A stretch of DNA of 38,887 nucleotides from Clostridiales bacterium (GCA_012838995.1 DUOD01000033.1:1-38887); one strand, 5' to 3'; numbered from the stretch's first letter, positions 23,709 to 32,566 are shown. The notes: a model not told the origin generated them from the sequence alone. Program-made: numbers and translations.

Positions 23709-24503
23709 TTATTCATTGGGGAAGGTAGTGTTTATACGTTTTATGTTAACGGTTTTACCGCTATTTTCATTTATTTCTATCAATACGCCATTGGCGATTA
23801 TATCACCCGAGGCCAATTGAAATCTGACCGGCAGACTGGTCTTAAATCTATTGATTATTATATCTTTTTTAACACCCAGTACAGAATCCCTGGGCCCTAC
23901 CATACCTATATCTGTTATGTATCCCGTTCCTCCCGGTAGTATCCTATCATCTGCTGTCTGGATGTGGGTGTGGGTACCATATACCATACTTACCCTTCCG
24001 TCAAGATACCAACCCATTGCAACCTTTTCTGCGGTTGCCTCGGCATGGAAATCCACCAAAATAATATCACATTTATCATCTACGCAGCTTATTTCCCTAT
24101 CTATTACGCTGAAGGGATTGTCAAGACATTCCATGAATACCCTGCCGGATAGATTAATCACACCAACATAAAAATCCTCCACCTTAACTATGCAATGACC
24201 GCTACCGGGGATTGCTTCGCCGGGATAATTGGCTGGCCTTATAATTTTATACTTTTTTGGGGAGTCAAAGATTTGATATATTTCCTTTTTGGCCCATACA
24301 TGATTGCCCATGGTAACTACATTAATGCCCATGTCCATTAATTGATCCAGCACGGCCATGGTTATACCCTTTCCACCGGCAGAATTCTCGCCGTTGGCGA
24401 CAATTAGATCCACGCTGTTCATTTCCTTTACGTGTTCTATTACCATTTGGGCGCCTTTCCTGCCGGGTTTTCCAACAATATCACCAAGTATTAAAATATT
24501 CAT
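23709..24503 (-). CDS. ymdB: YmdB-type metallophosphoesterase
   Basis: This is a dimetal phosphoesterase of 264 aa (TIGR00282 family). Motifs include GDIVGKPGR at the N-terminus, NGENSAGGKGIT, GNHVWAKKE, VDFHAEATAEK and YGTHTHIQTAD. In Bacillus, YmdB hydrolyses cyclic mononucleotides and controls entry into biofilm or motility states. GAGGAG lies 7 bases before ATG 24503; an adjacent ATG at 24506 is closer to it. It follows rny after a palindromic terminator, as in Bacillus. Confidence 0.92.
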   Translation of the reverse strand: MNILILGDIVGKPGRKGAQMVIEHVKEMNSVDLIVANGENSAGGKGITMAVLDQLMDMGINVVTMGNHVWAKKEIYQIFDSPKKYKIIRPANYPGEAIPGSGHCIVKVEDFYVGVINLSGRVFMECLDNPFSVIDREISCVDDKCDIILVDFHAEATAEKVAMGWYLDGRVSMVYGTHTHIQTADDRILPGGTGYITDIGMVGPRDSVLGVKKDIIINRFKTSLPVRFQLASGDIIANGVLIEINENSGKTVNIKRINTTFPNE

Positions 24504-24531
24504 CATAATGCTCCTCATTATTTATATATAA

Positions 24532-24555
24532 AAAGGTGCGCAGCTGCACACCTTT
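24532..24555. terminator. Palindromic terminator at the end of rny
   Basis: Two 12-base arms (24532-24543 and 24544-24555) meet with no spacer and pair fully apart from one G-U. On the minus strand the stem covers part of the rny TAA and is followed by TTTATATATAAAT. It lies 28 bases before ymdB, so some read-through is likely needed for ymdB expression. Confidence 0.65.
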
Positions 24556-26104
24556 ATTTTGCGTATTCTATTGCACGGGTTTCTCTTATTACATTTACCT
24601 TTATTTGTCCTGGATATTCAAGTTCTCGTTCAATTCTTTTTACTATATCTTTTGCCATTTGAATAGTTGATAAATCATCCACGTCATCGGGTTTTACTAT
24701 TATCCTGATTTCCCTACCTGCCTGTATTGCAAAAGATTTTTCCACACCTGCGAAAGAATTTGCAATTTCCTCTAACTTTTCCAATCTCTTAATGTACGCT
24801 TCAAGAGTTTCTCGCCTTGCACCAGGCCTTGCGGCTGAAACAGCATCGGCAGCCTGTACAAGCACGGCTTCCACCGTGGTAGCTTCAACGTCACCGTGAT
24901 GTGCCAAAATAGCGTGTACTATTTCTGAACTCTCTTTATATTTTCTAGCCAGGTCTGCACCTATTTTTATGTGCGGGCCTTCGGTCTCGTGGTCCACAGC
25001 CTTACCTATATCATGCAAAAGACCGGCCCTTTTGGCAATTGCCACATCTGCTCCGATTTCCGCTGCCATTATGCCGGCCAGATGGGATACTTCGATAGAG
25101 TGCTGTAATACGTTTTGTCCATAACTGGTTCTAAACTTTAATCGTCCAAGCAACCTTATCAATTCCGGATGTAAACCATGGACGCCTGTATCAAAACTTG
25201 CCTGCTCTCCTTCTTCCCTTATCTGGTTATCCACTTCTTTTCTGGCCTTTTCCACCATTTCTTCAATCCGTGCAGGATGTATTCTACCGTCTATTATTAA
25301 TTTTTCCAGGGCGATCCTTGCAATTTCCCTTCTAATGGGGTCAAACCCTGACAGAATTACCGCTTCCGGAGTATCGTCAATTATTAAATCGATACCCGTT
25401 AGGGTTTCCAAGGTTCTTATGTTCCTTCCTTCCCGACCTATTATACGCCCTTTCATTTCATCACTGGGTAAAGGCACTACCGAAACAGTGGCTTCAGATA
25501 CATGATCGGCAGCACATTTTTGTATGGCCAAACTTAGGATACTCCTGGACTTCTTTTCCGCCTCTTCCCTGGCCTTATTTTCTATGTCCCGTATCATCTT
25601 AGCCGCTTCATGCTTGGTTTCCTTTTCTACCTTCTGAAGAAGCAGTTCCCTGGCTTCGTCTAGGGTAAGCTTGGATATCCTTTCCAGTTCTTCAAGCTGT
25701 TTTTTGTAGAGTTCATCAACTTCTTCCTGCTTCCTTTGCACATCCCTTTGCTTGCGTGCTAAAGCATCCTCTCTCGATTCCAAGGCATCCAACTTTTTTT
25801 CTAAAGTTTCTTCCCTTTGAATCAAACGTCGTTCCATTCTTTGTAATTCATTTCTTCGTTCACGGTTTTCTCTTTCAAATTCATTTCGCAGTCTATGGAC
25901 TTCTTCTTTAGCCTCTAGCAGTGTTTCACGTTTACTTGCTTCGGCTTGTTTCTTGGCATCTTCTATAATCCTTGCAGCCGTTTCTTCTGCCTTTGCCAGC
26001 TTGGACTCAGCCACAAACTTTCTATATAAATAGCCCAAAGCAAAACCTACAATAATGACTGCTACAGCGCCAAATATCAATCCTATTAGACTACCTGTAC
26101 TAAT
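24554..26104 (-). CDS. rny: Ribonuclease Y with non-standard start codon
   Basis: This membrane-anchored endoribonuclease starts mRNA decay. The protein has an N-terminal membrane helix ([20 protein letters not shown]), a long coiled coil (about residues 25-180), a KH domain ([15 protein letters not shown]) and an HD domain ([17 protein letters not shown]). It is about 516 aa, close to the Bacillus protein. The start is unusual. A perfect AAAGGAGGTG (26112-26121) is followed only by ATA (26105-26107) and ATT (26102-26104) at 6 and 9 bases. The next in-frame TTG is about 33 bases beyond the ribosome site and inside the membrane helix. A TTG at 26135 lies upstream of the site. I annotate ATT at 26104, with ATA 26107 as the alternative. 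Confidence 0.9.
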   Translation of the reverse strand: MSTGSLIGLIFGAVAVIIVGFALGYLYRKFVAESKLAKAEETAARIIEDAKKQAEASKRETLLEAKEEVHRLRNEFERENRERRNELQRMERRLIQREETLEKKLDALESREDALARKQRDVQRKQEEVDELYKKQLEELERISKLTLDEARELLLQKVEKETKHEAAKMIRDIENKAREEAEKKSRSILSLAIQKCAADHVSEATVSVVPLPSDEMKGRIIGREGRNIRTLETLTGIDLIIDDTPEAVILSGFDPIRREIARIALEKLIIDGRIHPARIEEMVEKARKEVDNQIREEGEQASFDTGVHGLHPELIRLLGRLKFRTSYGQNVLQHSIEVSHLAGIMAAEIGADVAIAKRAGLLHDIGKAVDHETEGPHIKIGADLARKYKESSEIVHAILAHHGDVEATTVEAVLVQAADAVSAARPGARRETLEAYIKRLEKLEEIANSFAGVEKSFAIQAGREIRIIVKPDDVDDLSTIQMAKDIVKRIERELEYPGQIKVNVIRETRAIEYAK

Positions 26105-26141
26105 TATAAAACACCTCCTTTGAACAAAAGGACACAATTAA

Positions 26142-26162
26142 ACTGAGCTATGCTAACTCAGT
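26142..26162. repeat. Inverted repeat in the rny leader
   Basis: ACTGAG (26142-26147) and CTCAGT (26157-26162) flank nine bases, upstream of the rny ribosome site. It could form a small hairpin in the 5' leader. The role is unknown; no T run follows on the minus strand. Confidence 0.35.
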
Positions 26163-26270
26163 CATTACTTAATCCTATAATACATTAGCACCTTTATTTT
26201 ACTTTCGCCGTAAATTTCAATCTCAGGACAGTAGTATTCCATCTAATTTTATATCTTTTTATATATCATG

Positions 26271-26933
26271 TCAAGAACGAATTGGGGTAACAACGCTTAT
26301 TCCCTTGTCTTGAGAGATGCTGTAGCTGGTATTTGATATTTCTGCCAAATGGGCGTTATGGGTTATCATAATAACCTGTCGTCCAAGGAGCTCGCTTATT
26401 TCACTTAAAAAATTTGACACATTTACTATATACTCTTCACTCACGTGTTTTGCCGGCTCGTCTAATATTAAAGGTCCGTGAATTTCGGGGTAGTAGGACT
26501 GCAGCATAGCCAACCGTATTGCCAGGGATATTATATCTATTATCCCTCCCCCTCTGGTATCCTGGGGTTGACTTCGTATTTTATAACCCTCATAATCGGT
26601 CTCCACAAAAAAATCCGCTTCTATCCGTCCACCCTTTTCATTTATCTCTATTTCAAACTTAATATCACTGCCAAAAATATACTGTAGACAATAGGTTACC
26701 AGCTTCTCTACCTGTATTTTTGATTGTTCCCGGGCATACTCTCCCGCCCCCTGGAGGAGTAGTTTTACCTTCTCCAGCAGGTCTATTTTCCCGGTTATAT
26801 CATGTAGCCTTTGTTGTTTTTCCTCCCTTTGTTTTAGTAAATGTTCTTCTTTGCCCTTCTGAATATAATAAAATGATGTGAGGTCATTAAGCCTATCATG
26901 TAAAGCCGACAGTTCACTTGCTGTCACTGCCAT
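26271..26933 (-). CDS. Rad50/SbcC-like ATPase, C-terminal piece (Walker B)
   Basis: This is the C-terminal half of a split SMC-type ATPase, 220 aa. A short coiled coil (about residues 5-60) leads into the lobe with a degenerate signature RGGGIIDIISLAIRLA (about 127-142, in place of LSGGE), Walker B PLILDEPAKHVS and switch VIMITHN. It has no Walker A of its own; that lies in the protein encoded at 27209-28654. The start is ATG 26933, but the AGGAG is only about 2 bases away; GTG 26927 would have a better 8-base spacing. It overlaps the 92-aa coiled-coil gene by about 20 bases. It is followed by rny with no clear terminator. Confidence 0.75.
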   Translation of the reverse strand: MAVTASELSALHDRLNDLTSFYYIQKGKEEHLLKQREEKQQRLHDITGKIDLLEKVKLLLQGAGEYAREQSKIQVEKLVTYCLQYIFGSDIKFEIEINEKGGRIEADFFVETDYEGYKIRSQPQDTRGGGIIDIISLAIRLAMLQSYYPEIHGPLILDEPAKHVSEEYIVNVSNFLSEISELLGRQVIMITHNAHLAEISNTSYSISQDKGISVVTPIRS

Positions 26934-27192
26934 CACTCCTGTAGCTCTTTAGAATAATGTCTTCCGGTAACAGTGATTTTGCTTCCTTTATCATATCATC
27001 TATTTCAGCCTTCAATTTTTTTATCTCATCATCCAATTGTTCAGGTTTTATCCCCAGCTGGTCAAGTTCTTCATACAGCTCCTGTTTTTGTTTTTGTAGC
27101 TGTTCTAACCTGGCCTCTGCCTTAAATTTCATGTTCTTGGCTTTCTCTAAATTGTTCTTTAATTGGGCCAATATTTTCTCCTTTTCTTCCAT
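26914..27192 (-). CDS. Small coiled-coil protein of the split Rad50 operon
   Basis: This is a 92-aa, highly charged helical protein with heptad-like Leu/Ile spacing over residues 3-75 (for example LEQLQKQKQELYEELDQLG) and no cysteine, signal or membrane segment. GGGAGGT lies 10 bases before ATG 27192. It sits between the N-terminal and C-terminal ATPase pieces, 16 bases after the former and overlapping the latter, so it probably supplies part of the returning coiled-coil arm. No separate family was recognised. Confidence 0.65.
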   Translation of the reverse strand: MEEKEKILAQLKNNLEKAKNMKFKAEARLEQLQKQKQELYEELDQLGIKPEQLDDEIKKLKAEIDDMIKEAKSLLPEDIILKSYRSDGSDSK

Positions 27193-27208
27193 ATCTCACG
27201 TTACCTCC

Positions 27209-28654
27209 CTATTCCATAATTTCTTTTAATATATGTCTTACCTTACCGTCATCTATCGTGCTGTTACATAACGGGCATCTTCCTAAGCTTTTAATGGTAT
27301 TTCCATACCTGTTCAGCATATCCTTAATTTCCTCTTTTGTTTGTTCTAAATAGTTATATCCCCTTTGACAAGCATTTGTTATTTCTCTGTGGCGCTTTTC
27401 AAGCTTAATGTAAGTTTGAAGTAAATCCTGCTTTTTTTCTATCCTGCTCAGCGTATTCTCCACATAGGTGACATGTTGCAGTTTGTCTGCCAATTGTCGG
27501 CTTTCTTTTTCATCCCTGTTCAACTTATTCAATTTGTAACTGTATTGCTTGATTTTCCTTAGTCGGTCAATAGCCGTATCAAGGCTATTGAGCTTTTGGT
27601 CTAGGTAATTGACGGCCTGTAACTTATTTTGGATTTTTAAATTATGTGTAATTTGGACGGAAATCCCTTCCATGGTTTTTTTATACATATACAGACGTTG
27701 TAATCTTTCACAAAGCCTTTCCATGGATTTAAGCAAACAGTCAGCATTTTTAAGTCCTGTAAGTTTATTTATCATCCCTTGCAACCGCGTAATTTCTTTA
27801 TCTAGGGTACTTATTTTAGTTAAAGCATTTTGTAACCTTTTTACCTGACGTATCTTTTCCATCGCCCCTTCTACATACCCTTCCACAAGTCCTAAATCCT
27901 TCAAATCATGCAGAATGTTTTTTATCTTTATTGTTTGTTCGGTTGCTTTGGCGTAGTTGTCGTTAATATCAATACATCGTTGCAATAAATTCCGTTTTAT
28001 TTCTATGTCTTCCAGCAGTCCCTTTGATTTTTCAATTACCTTCTTTAAATCATCAAGATCTTTGAATTGTTGTAACTGCTGGTCGATGGAGGAGATGTTT
28101 TCTTCTATCCCTTTTTTTTGCTGGGTTAACCTATGGATATCCGTTGCAATATCCTTTACCGCAGCATCTATGATATGAGCACCCACCAGCCTGCCCAATG
28201 CCTTTGCCCGAAGGGTTGCCGGCTGGGATAACATAAAGGGTCCCTCCATTTGTTCAGCAATATTTATATTGGAGGATATGCCCGTGTCAAACTCAACCTT
28301 CCTTATACCGTGGACATTGATCACTTCTGCCGGTACGTTATTGCCAAAACCCTCAAAAATCGTTTCTTTCCCGTCTGGGTGAATAACTATATACTGGTTG
28401 GTACCGGCCGTCCTTTTTCTTTTTACCCCGTAACCGTTGGAAAAATATAGGGTGACACTGCAGGTATTTTCACCCTTCCTTATAAAACCCGTTCCCCGAG
28501 GTTCATTGTACAGCACCCATTTTATGGCCCTAATAATCGATGTCTTGCCTGTGTCGGACGGCCCTACAATAACGTTAAGATTATTGGAAAAATCCAACTG
28601 GGTGTATTTATGGGACTGGAAATTTTCTATTATTAATTTTTTTATGTATATCAT
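27209..28654 (-). CDS. Rad50/SbcC-like ATPase, N-terminal piece with zinc hook
   Basis: This is the N-terminal half of an SMC-type DNA repair ATPase, 481 aa. The order is: MIYIKKLIIENFQSHK (the typical Rad50 opening), Walker A GPSDTGKTS (residues 31-39), the Q-loop region EQMEGPFMLSQPATLRA, then about 290 residues of coiled coil, and a zinc hook RCPLCNST (Cys460, Cys463) only 18 residues before the stop. A normal Rad50 would continue back down to a Walker B lobe; here that lies in two following genes. The Q-loop region resembles phage and clostridial 'AAA family ATPase' proteins more than E. coli SbcC. It starts 9 bases after the nuclease gene, with a modest GAGTGAG ribosome site. Confidence 0.8.
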   Translation of the reverse strand: MIYIKKLIIENFQSHKYTQLDFSNNLNVIVGPSDTGKTSIIRAIKWVLYNEPRGTGFIRKGENTCSVTLYFSNGYGVKRKRTAGTNQYIVIHPDGKETIFEGFGNNVPAEVINVHGIRKVEFDTGISSNINIAEQMEGPFMLSQPATLRAKALGRLVGAHIIDAAVKDIATDIHRLTQQKKGIEENISSIDQQLQQFKDLDDLKKVIEKSKGLLEDIEIKRNLLQRCIDINDNYAKATEQTIKIKNILHDLKDLGLVEGYVEGAMEKIRQVKRLQNALTKISTLDKEITRLQGMINKLTGLKNADCLLKSMERLCERLQRLYMYKKTMEGISVQITHNLKIQNKLQAVNYLDQKLNSLDTAIDRLRKIKQYSYKLNKLNRDEKESRQLADKLQHVTYVENTLSRIEKKQDLLQTYIKLEKRHREITNACQRGYNYLEQTKEEIKDMLNRYGNTIKSLGRCPLCNSTIDDGKVRHILKEIME

Positions 28655-28663
28655 AATAACAAC

Positions 28664-29644
28664 TCACTCTTCCAATATTACTCTAATATCGCTAATCCGT
28701 TTTAACGCCTCTTTTTTTACATCAGAGGCAATATTTTGGTCAGCAATAATGCCGTTTATTATGGTATCTAAATTTAATGAATTAAACTTGGTGGCCGACC
28801 GGATTTCCCTAAATATATAATCCAACCTTTCTTTTTGCATTGAATCCCTTTCCAAAACGGACCTATCCAAAACCAATTCGCCGTCTTTGGCGATCTTTAA
28901 GTTAATTAGTTGTATTGAAGGAGGTTGACCCTTTACCAGTTCTATCAAGACAACGGCGGGTTTTCTATTAAGCTCCGATATATTGTTGCTTATCCTTAAT
29001 ATACTACCGGGATTTACGAAATATTTGTCGAAGATTTTTTTAATGCCAAAGCCTGTGTGGTAATGACCGCTAAGGGTTATATCGGCCTCCGTATGACAAA
29101 TATCGTCCAAAAGGGTATATGGAATCCCTTCTATAAACTTTTTATCCAACAACATTCCATGAACAACATGAATGGAAAAATCGGCATCGATGTTCTTTTT
29201 TATTGTATAATATCGTTTAAAAGAATTACTACTGTCTATATCATAGCTATAACTAATTCCCGACAATTGTACTTTTATGTTCCCCGATTGTAGTAATTTA
29301 TGCTGTCCGTCCAACATTTTTATTATTCCTGCTGCATCCAGTAAACCTACCATGGTCCTGTGAAGAGTCTGAGGATTATGGCCGTAAAGATCGTGGTTGC
29401 CCGCCACTGCATAAATGGGTCGGTTAAACCTTTTAAAAAGCTTCATCACATCCCTTACAATGGAGGGAGAAATATCCGGACGGTCAAAGATATCACCCCC
29501 GTGAAGGATATAATCCACTTGCCACTGCTGCGCTATATCAATAATCTCTTCTATTTTTTGAAAAAGGGTGTTTAGTATATTGTCCTTTCTGCTACGGGGG
29601 GTATTCCCCCTAATATGGGTATCGGTAAAAAATAAAAGCCTCAT
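28664..29644 (-). CDS. Mre11/SbcD-like metallophosphoesterase nuclease
   Basis: This is a calcineurin-type phosphoesterase of 326 aa, probably the nuclease partner of the split Rad50-like ATPase. Metal-binding motifs are FFTDTHIRG (Asp8, His10), LHGGDIFDRPD (about residue 50), AVAGNHDLYGH (about 80), VHGMLL and SGHYHTGFG (about 194). The C-terminal ~100 residues could be the ATPase-binding cap. It lies directly upstream of the Walker A gene, the gene order of sbcD-sbcC and mre11-rad50. GGGGAGG is 4 bases before ATG 29644. Its start overlaps the recX stop, so recX and this operon are coupled. Confidence 0.85.
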   Translation of the reverse strand: MRLLFFTDTHIRGNTPRSRKDNILNTLFQKIEEIIDIAQQWQVDYILHGGDIFDRPDISPSIVRDVMKLFKRFNRPIYAVAGNHDLYGHNPQTLHRTMVGLLDAAGIIKMLDGQHKLLQSGNIKVQLSGISYSYDIDSSNSFKRYYTIKKNIDADFSIHVVHGMLLDKKFIEGIPYTLLDDICHTEADITLSGHYHTGFGIKKIFDKYFVNPGSILRISNNISELNRKPAVVLIELVKGQPPSIQLINLKIAKDGELVLDRSVLERDSMQKERLDYIFREIRSATKFNSLNLDTIINGIIADQNIASDVKKEALKRISDIRVILEE

Positions 29645-30102
29645 CATACCTCCCCTTTTTTTTGACAGAAATCATTAACCGCCTTGAGTGCTATATTATA
29701 TTCAAAGCCTTTTCTTAATAAAAAAGATATCATTTTTTTATTGTCTATGTCCATCCCTTTGTATCTTTTCTTTAAATTCCTAATGGCACACTCATACTGG
29801 GCATCATCGGCGGCTTTTATGTATTTTTCAATTGTTCCGTTGTCTATGCCCTTATTTCTCAATTCATAAGCTATCATCCTTTTGCTGTACGCCTTAAGTT
29901 TTATCCTGTCATTAATCCATGCCTTGGTAAAGGCATCATCATCAATATATCCTAGCCTTTGGTACTTTTCAACGAGAAGGTTAATAAAACCCTCATCAAT
30001 TTTATTCCTCCTGAGATAGTCCACAACTTCCTGCCTGCTACGCATTCTGAAAGATAAAAATCTTAATAATTTTTTTTCTGCATAATCCTTCCCTTTTGTC
30101 AT
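29644..30102 (-). CDS. recX: Regulatory protein RecX
   Basis: RecX inhibits RecA filaments and trims its activity. It is made of three-helix repeats: LRFLSFRMRSRQEVVDYLRR, the YIDDDAFTKAWINDRI stretch and the AYELRNKGID repeat are characteristic. The length is 152 aa with ATG 30102 (MTKGKDYAEKK), preceded by GGTGA at 8 bases. A longer in-frame version starting at 30159 would run through the recA terminator hairpin and is unlikely. It lies directly downstream of recA after a terminator, as in many bacteria, and overlaps the nuclease gene. Confidence 0.88.
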   Translation of the reverse strand: MTKGKDYAEKKLLRFLSFRMRSRQEVVDYLRRNKIDEGFINLLVEKYQRLGYIDDDAFTKAWINDRIKLKAYSKRMIAYELRNKGIDNGTIEKYIKAADDAQYECAIRNLKKRYKGMDIDNKKMISFLLRKGFEYNIALKAVNDFCQKKGEV

Positions 30103-30130
30103 ATTTTTTATCACCACTCTAAAATAGGAA

Positions 30131-30160
30131 AATGATTGCCCATCATAGTGGGCAATCATT
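30131..30160. terminator. Terminator between recA and recX
   Basis: AATGATTGCCCA (30131-30142) pairs with TGGGCAATCATT (30149-30160) around six bases. On the minus strand it is followed by TTTTCC, so it attenuates rather than fully stops transcription into recX, as known for recA-recX in other bacteria. Confidence 0.8.
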
Positions 30161-30165
30161 TTATT

Positions 30166-31194
30166 TTAATCGGCTTCCCCATCATCATTGGAGGACTGAT
30201 TTGAACTTGCTAAATTAAAAGCTTTTCTTACCTTTTCCTCTATCTCCAAGGCCAGCTCCTTATTTTTCTTTAGGTATTGTTTAGCGTTTTCTCTGCCCTG
30301 GCCCAATTTTATATCACCATATGAAAACCAAGTACCGCTTTTATTGATTATGTCCTTGCTGACTGCAAGATCTAACAAGGACCCTTCCTTGGATATGCCC
30401 TCGCCGTACATAATATCGAATTCTGCCTGCTTAAACGGCGGAGCCACCTTATTCTTCACCACTTTAACCCTTGTCCTGTTTCCGATCATTTCATTGCCTG
30501 ATTTTAAAGTCTCTATACGGCGTACATCCAGCCTCACCGACGCGTAAAACTTCAAGGCTTTTCCCCCTGGAGTTGTCTCGGGATTTCCAAACATTACACC
30601 AACCTTTTCCCTCAACTGGTTGATAAAGATGGCCGTTGTATTGGATTTGCTTATTGCCCCCGACAACTTCCTCAGGGCTTGGGACATAAGCCTTGCCTGT
30701 AATCCGACATGGGCATCTCCCATTTCACCTTCAATTTCGGCCTTGGGGACCAATGCAGCCACCGAGTCTATAACAATGACATCTATTGCACCGCTGCGCA
30801 CCAACGCCTCGGCTATTTCCAGGGCTTGTTCGCCTGTATCCGGTTGGGATACCAACAGATTATCAATATCCACCCCCAAGTTTTTTGCGTAATTGGGATC
30901 CAATGCATGCTCCGCATCGATAAAAGCAGCTATACCCCCGTTTTTTTGCGCCTCGGCTATCACATGTAAGGCCACTGTTGTTTTACCCGACGATTCCGGC
31001 CCAAAAATTTCTACTATCCGTCCCCGTGGCAGCCCACCTACACCCAGGGCCAAATCAAGGCTTAAAGACCCGGTAGGTATAACCTCAATATTCATCTTGT
31101 TGCTATCCTCGCCCAGTTTCATGACAGAACCTTTGCCAAATTGTTTTTCTATCTGGCTTAGGGCCACTTCCAACGCTTTTTTCCTTTCCATCAT
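30166..31194 (-). CDS. recA: Recombinase RecA
   Basis: RecA forms the filament for homologous strand exchange and triggers LexA cleavage. Walker A is GPESSGKTT (residues 65-73). [14 protein letters not shown], the L2-loop region [20 protein letters not shown] and the GGKALKFY stretch are invariant family segments. The length of 342 aa is normal. The start is ATG 31194 or the adjacent ATG 31191. The leader has a LexA box and a small hairpin between the purine-rich stretch and the start. Neighbours cinA upstream and recX downstream are the usual Firmicutes context. Confidence 0.98.
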   Translation of the reverse strand: MMERKKALEVALSQIEKQFGKGSVMKLGEDSNKMNIEVIPTGSLSLDLALGVGGLPRGRIVEIFGPESSGKTTVALHVIAEAQKNGGIAAFIDAEHALDPNYAKNLGVDIDNLLVSQPDTGEQALEIAEALVRSGAIDVIVIDSVAALVPKAEIEGEMGDAHVGLQARLMSQALRKLSGAISKSNTTAIFINQLREKVGVMFGNPETTPGGKALKFYASVRLDVRRIETLKSGNEMIGNRTRVKVVKNKVAPPFKQAEFDIMYGEGISKEGSLLDLAVSKDIINKSGTWFSYGDIKLGQGRENAKQYLKKNKELALEIEEKVRKAFNLASSNQSSNDDGEAD

Positions 31195-31201
31195 ACCATG
31201 C

Positions 31202-31217
31202 CCTGATATTTATCAGG
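31202..31217. promoter_or_regulatory. Hairpin in the recA translation start region
   Basis: CCTGATA (31202-31208) and TATCAGG (31211-31217) form a 7-bp stem with a 2-base centre, only a few bases before the recA ATG. The 3' arm in the mRNA contains the AGG of the closest Shine-Dalgarno-like AGGG. A longer purine run (AAGGGTGGTG, 31221-31230) lies upstream of the hairpin and would be brought to about 10 bases from the start if the hairpin folds. Confidence 0.45.
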
Positions 31218-31241
31218 TTTCACCACCCTTTATATGTTGTG

Positions 31242-31255
31242 CGAACATTTGTTCT
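31242..31255. promoter_or_regulatory. LexA box of recA
   Basis: CGAACATTTGTTCT matches the Firmicutes LexA consensus at 12 of 14 positions and lies immediately downstream of the recA -10, over the expected transcription start. Confidence 0.8.
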
Positions 31256-31261
31256 GTATAT

Positions 31262-31291
31262 ATTATAGCATTAACTATATTTTACAGTCAA
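31262..31291 (-). promoter_or_regulatory. recA promoter
   Basis: On the minus strand, TTGACT (31286-31291) and a perfect TATAAT (31262-31267) are separated by 18 bases. The -35 lies over the stop codon of cinA, so recA has its own SOS-controlled promoter at the end of the rimO-pgsA-cinA operon. Confidence 0.8.
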
Positions 31292-32544
31292 TCGTTTTTT
31301 GGAGATTTTCCATTTGATTGTATAAATAATCTCAGGGTGTTTAAAGCATATTTTGCTGTCATAAGTTTGTTCCTTTGCCTATTGCCCACAAAATTAAAAC
31401 GACTGACCCTTGTTTGGCTTCTATCGGCTACTGCCACATATACCAGCCCAACGGGTTTTTCAGGCGTGCCCCCGCCCGGCCCGGCTATACCGGTAACGGC
31501 CAATGCCATATTGCTACTTGTTCGCGACAGCAATCCCTCAGCCATAGCTTTGGCAGTTTGGGGGCTAACGGCGCCGTTCTTTTCAATTATTTCCCTTGGC
31601 ACACCCAGCAATTCCACCTTTGACTCATTGCTGTATGTTATGAAACCTCTGTCGAATATATGGGAGGCACCGGGTACATTGGTAATTAAATTGGCCACCA
31701 ACCCTCCTGTGCAGGATTCTGCGATAGAAAGCATATAACCAAGGGCCTTAAGCTCATTTACCACTACCTGTTCTATGGTATCATCATCCTGTCCATAGAT
31801 ATTGTTTTTTAGACGTTTTCTGATTAAATGCTCCGTTTCTTTAATTAGGATATTTCCTTCTTCTTCATTTTCCGCCTTTGCCGTTATCCTGATGGTTACT
31901 TCCCCTCCACCCGCAAGGGGAGCAATGGTGGGATTTTTTTGCGACGTTATTATATCCTTCAGCATTTCTTCTACACTTGATTCGCCAATGCCGATTATCT
32001 TTAACACCTTTGACTTTATTATGCTATTGTTGGATTTGGCTAAATATGGAAGAACGAAACGGTCTATCATGCCCTTCATCTCATCGGGCGGGCCGGGCAA
32101 TAAAAAAAATAACTTTTCATTCTTTTTGTATAATATCCCCGGGGCAGTTCCGTTATTGTTGGGTATAACCGTTGCTCCTTGTAATATATATGCCTGTTTT
32201 AAATTATTAGCGGTACAGGGCTTGCCTATTTTCTTGAAAAATTCCTTTATGTTGCGCTCGCATTCTTCATTAATTACCAAGGGTACACCAAAAAATTCAG
32301 CCAGCACTTCCTTTGTTATATCATCCGATGTTGGACCTAAACCACCGGTAATGATTACAAGGTCGGATCTATCATACGCCCTTTTGAAACAGTCCTTTAT
32401 TCTTTGAGGATTGTCACCGACAACGGTATGGAAATAAACATTTACCCCTATCTTGGACAAAGCCTGGGATATATATTGGGCATTGGTATTGGCTATCTGC
32501 CCCAGCAGCAGTTCAGTACCCACGGATATTATCTCTCCGTTCAT
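31288..32544 (-). CDS. cinA: CinA (competence/damage-inducible, NMN amidohydrolase fusion)
   Basis: This is a 418-aa protein of two domains. The N-terminal MoaB-like domain (GTELLLGQIANTNAQYIS, TGGLGPTSDDITKE, LPGPPDEM) is an ADP-ribose-type pyrophosphatase in characterised members. The C-terminal PncC domain (IAESCTGGLVANLITNVPGAS, AVTGIAGPGGGTPEKPVG) hydrolyses nicotinamide mononucleotide for NAD recycling. ATG 32544 has AAGGGTG upstream. It lies between pgsA and recA, the standard Firmicutes order in which read-through from cinA can feed recA. Confidence 0.95.
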   Translation of the reverse strand: MNGEIISVGTELLLGQIANTNAQYISQALSKIGVNVYFHTVVGDNPQRIKDCFKRAYDRSDLVIITGGLGPTSDDITKEVLAEFFGVPLVINEECERNIKEFFKKIGKPCTANNLKQAYILQGATVIPNNNGTAPGILYKKNEKLFFLLPGPPDEMKGMIDRFVLPYLAKSNNSIIKSKVLKIIGIGESSVEEMLKDIITSQKNPTIAPLAGGGEVTIRITAKAENEEEGNILIKETEHLIRKRLKNNIYGQDDDTIEQVVVNELKALGYMLSIAESCTGGLVANLITNVPGASHIFDRGFITYSNESKVELLGVPREIIEKNGAVSPQTAKAMAEGLLSRTSSNMALAVTGIAGPGGGTPEKPVGLVYVAVADRSQTRVSRFNFVGNRQRNKLMTAKYALNTLRLFIQSNGKSPKND

Positions 32545-32566
32545 ACGTCACACCCTTCTTTAAATC

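Noticed and set aside
26914-27209. A simple frameshift splitting one Rad50 gene
   Set aside because: The three pieces each have their own start and ribosome site, and the first ends just after the hook with a stop 16 bases before the next gene. One base change would not restore a full-length matched arm.
30103-30159. Longer RecX beginning at 30159
   Set aside because: The extra residues are encoded by the recA terminator hairpin; a ribosome site precedes ATG 30102.
30893-31738. 281-residue plus-strand reading frame opposite recA and cinA
   Set aside because: It is antisense to two well-defined genes, has no ribosome site and no recognisable domain; a shadow of their codon pattern.
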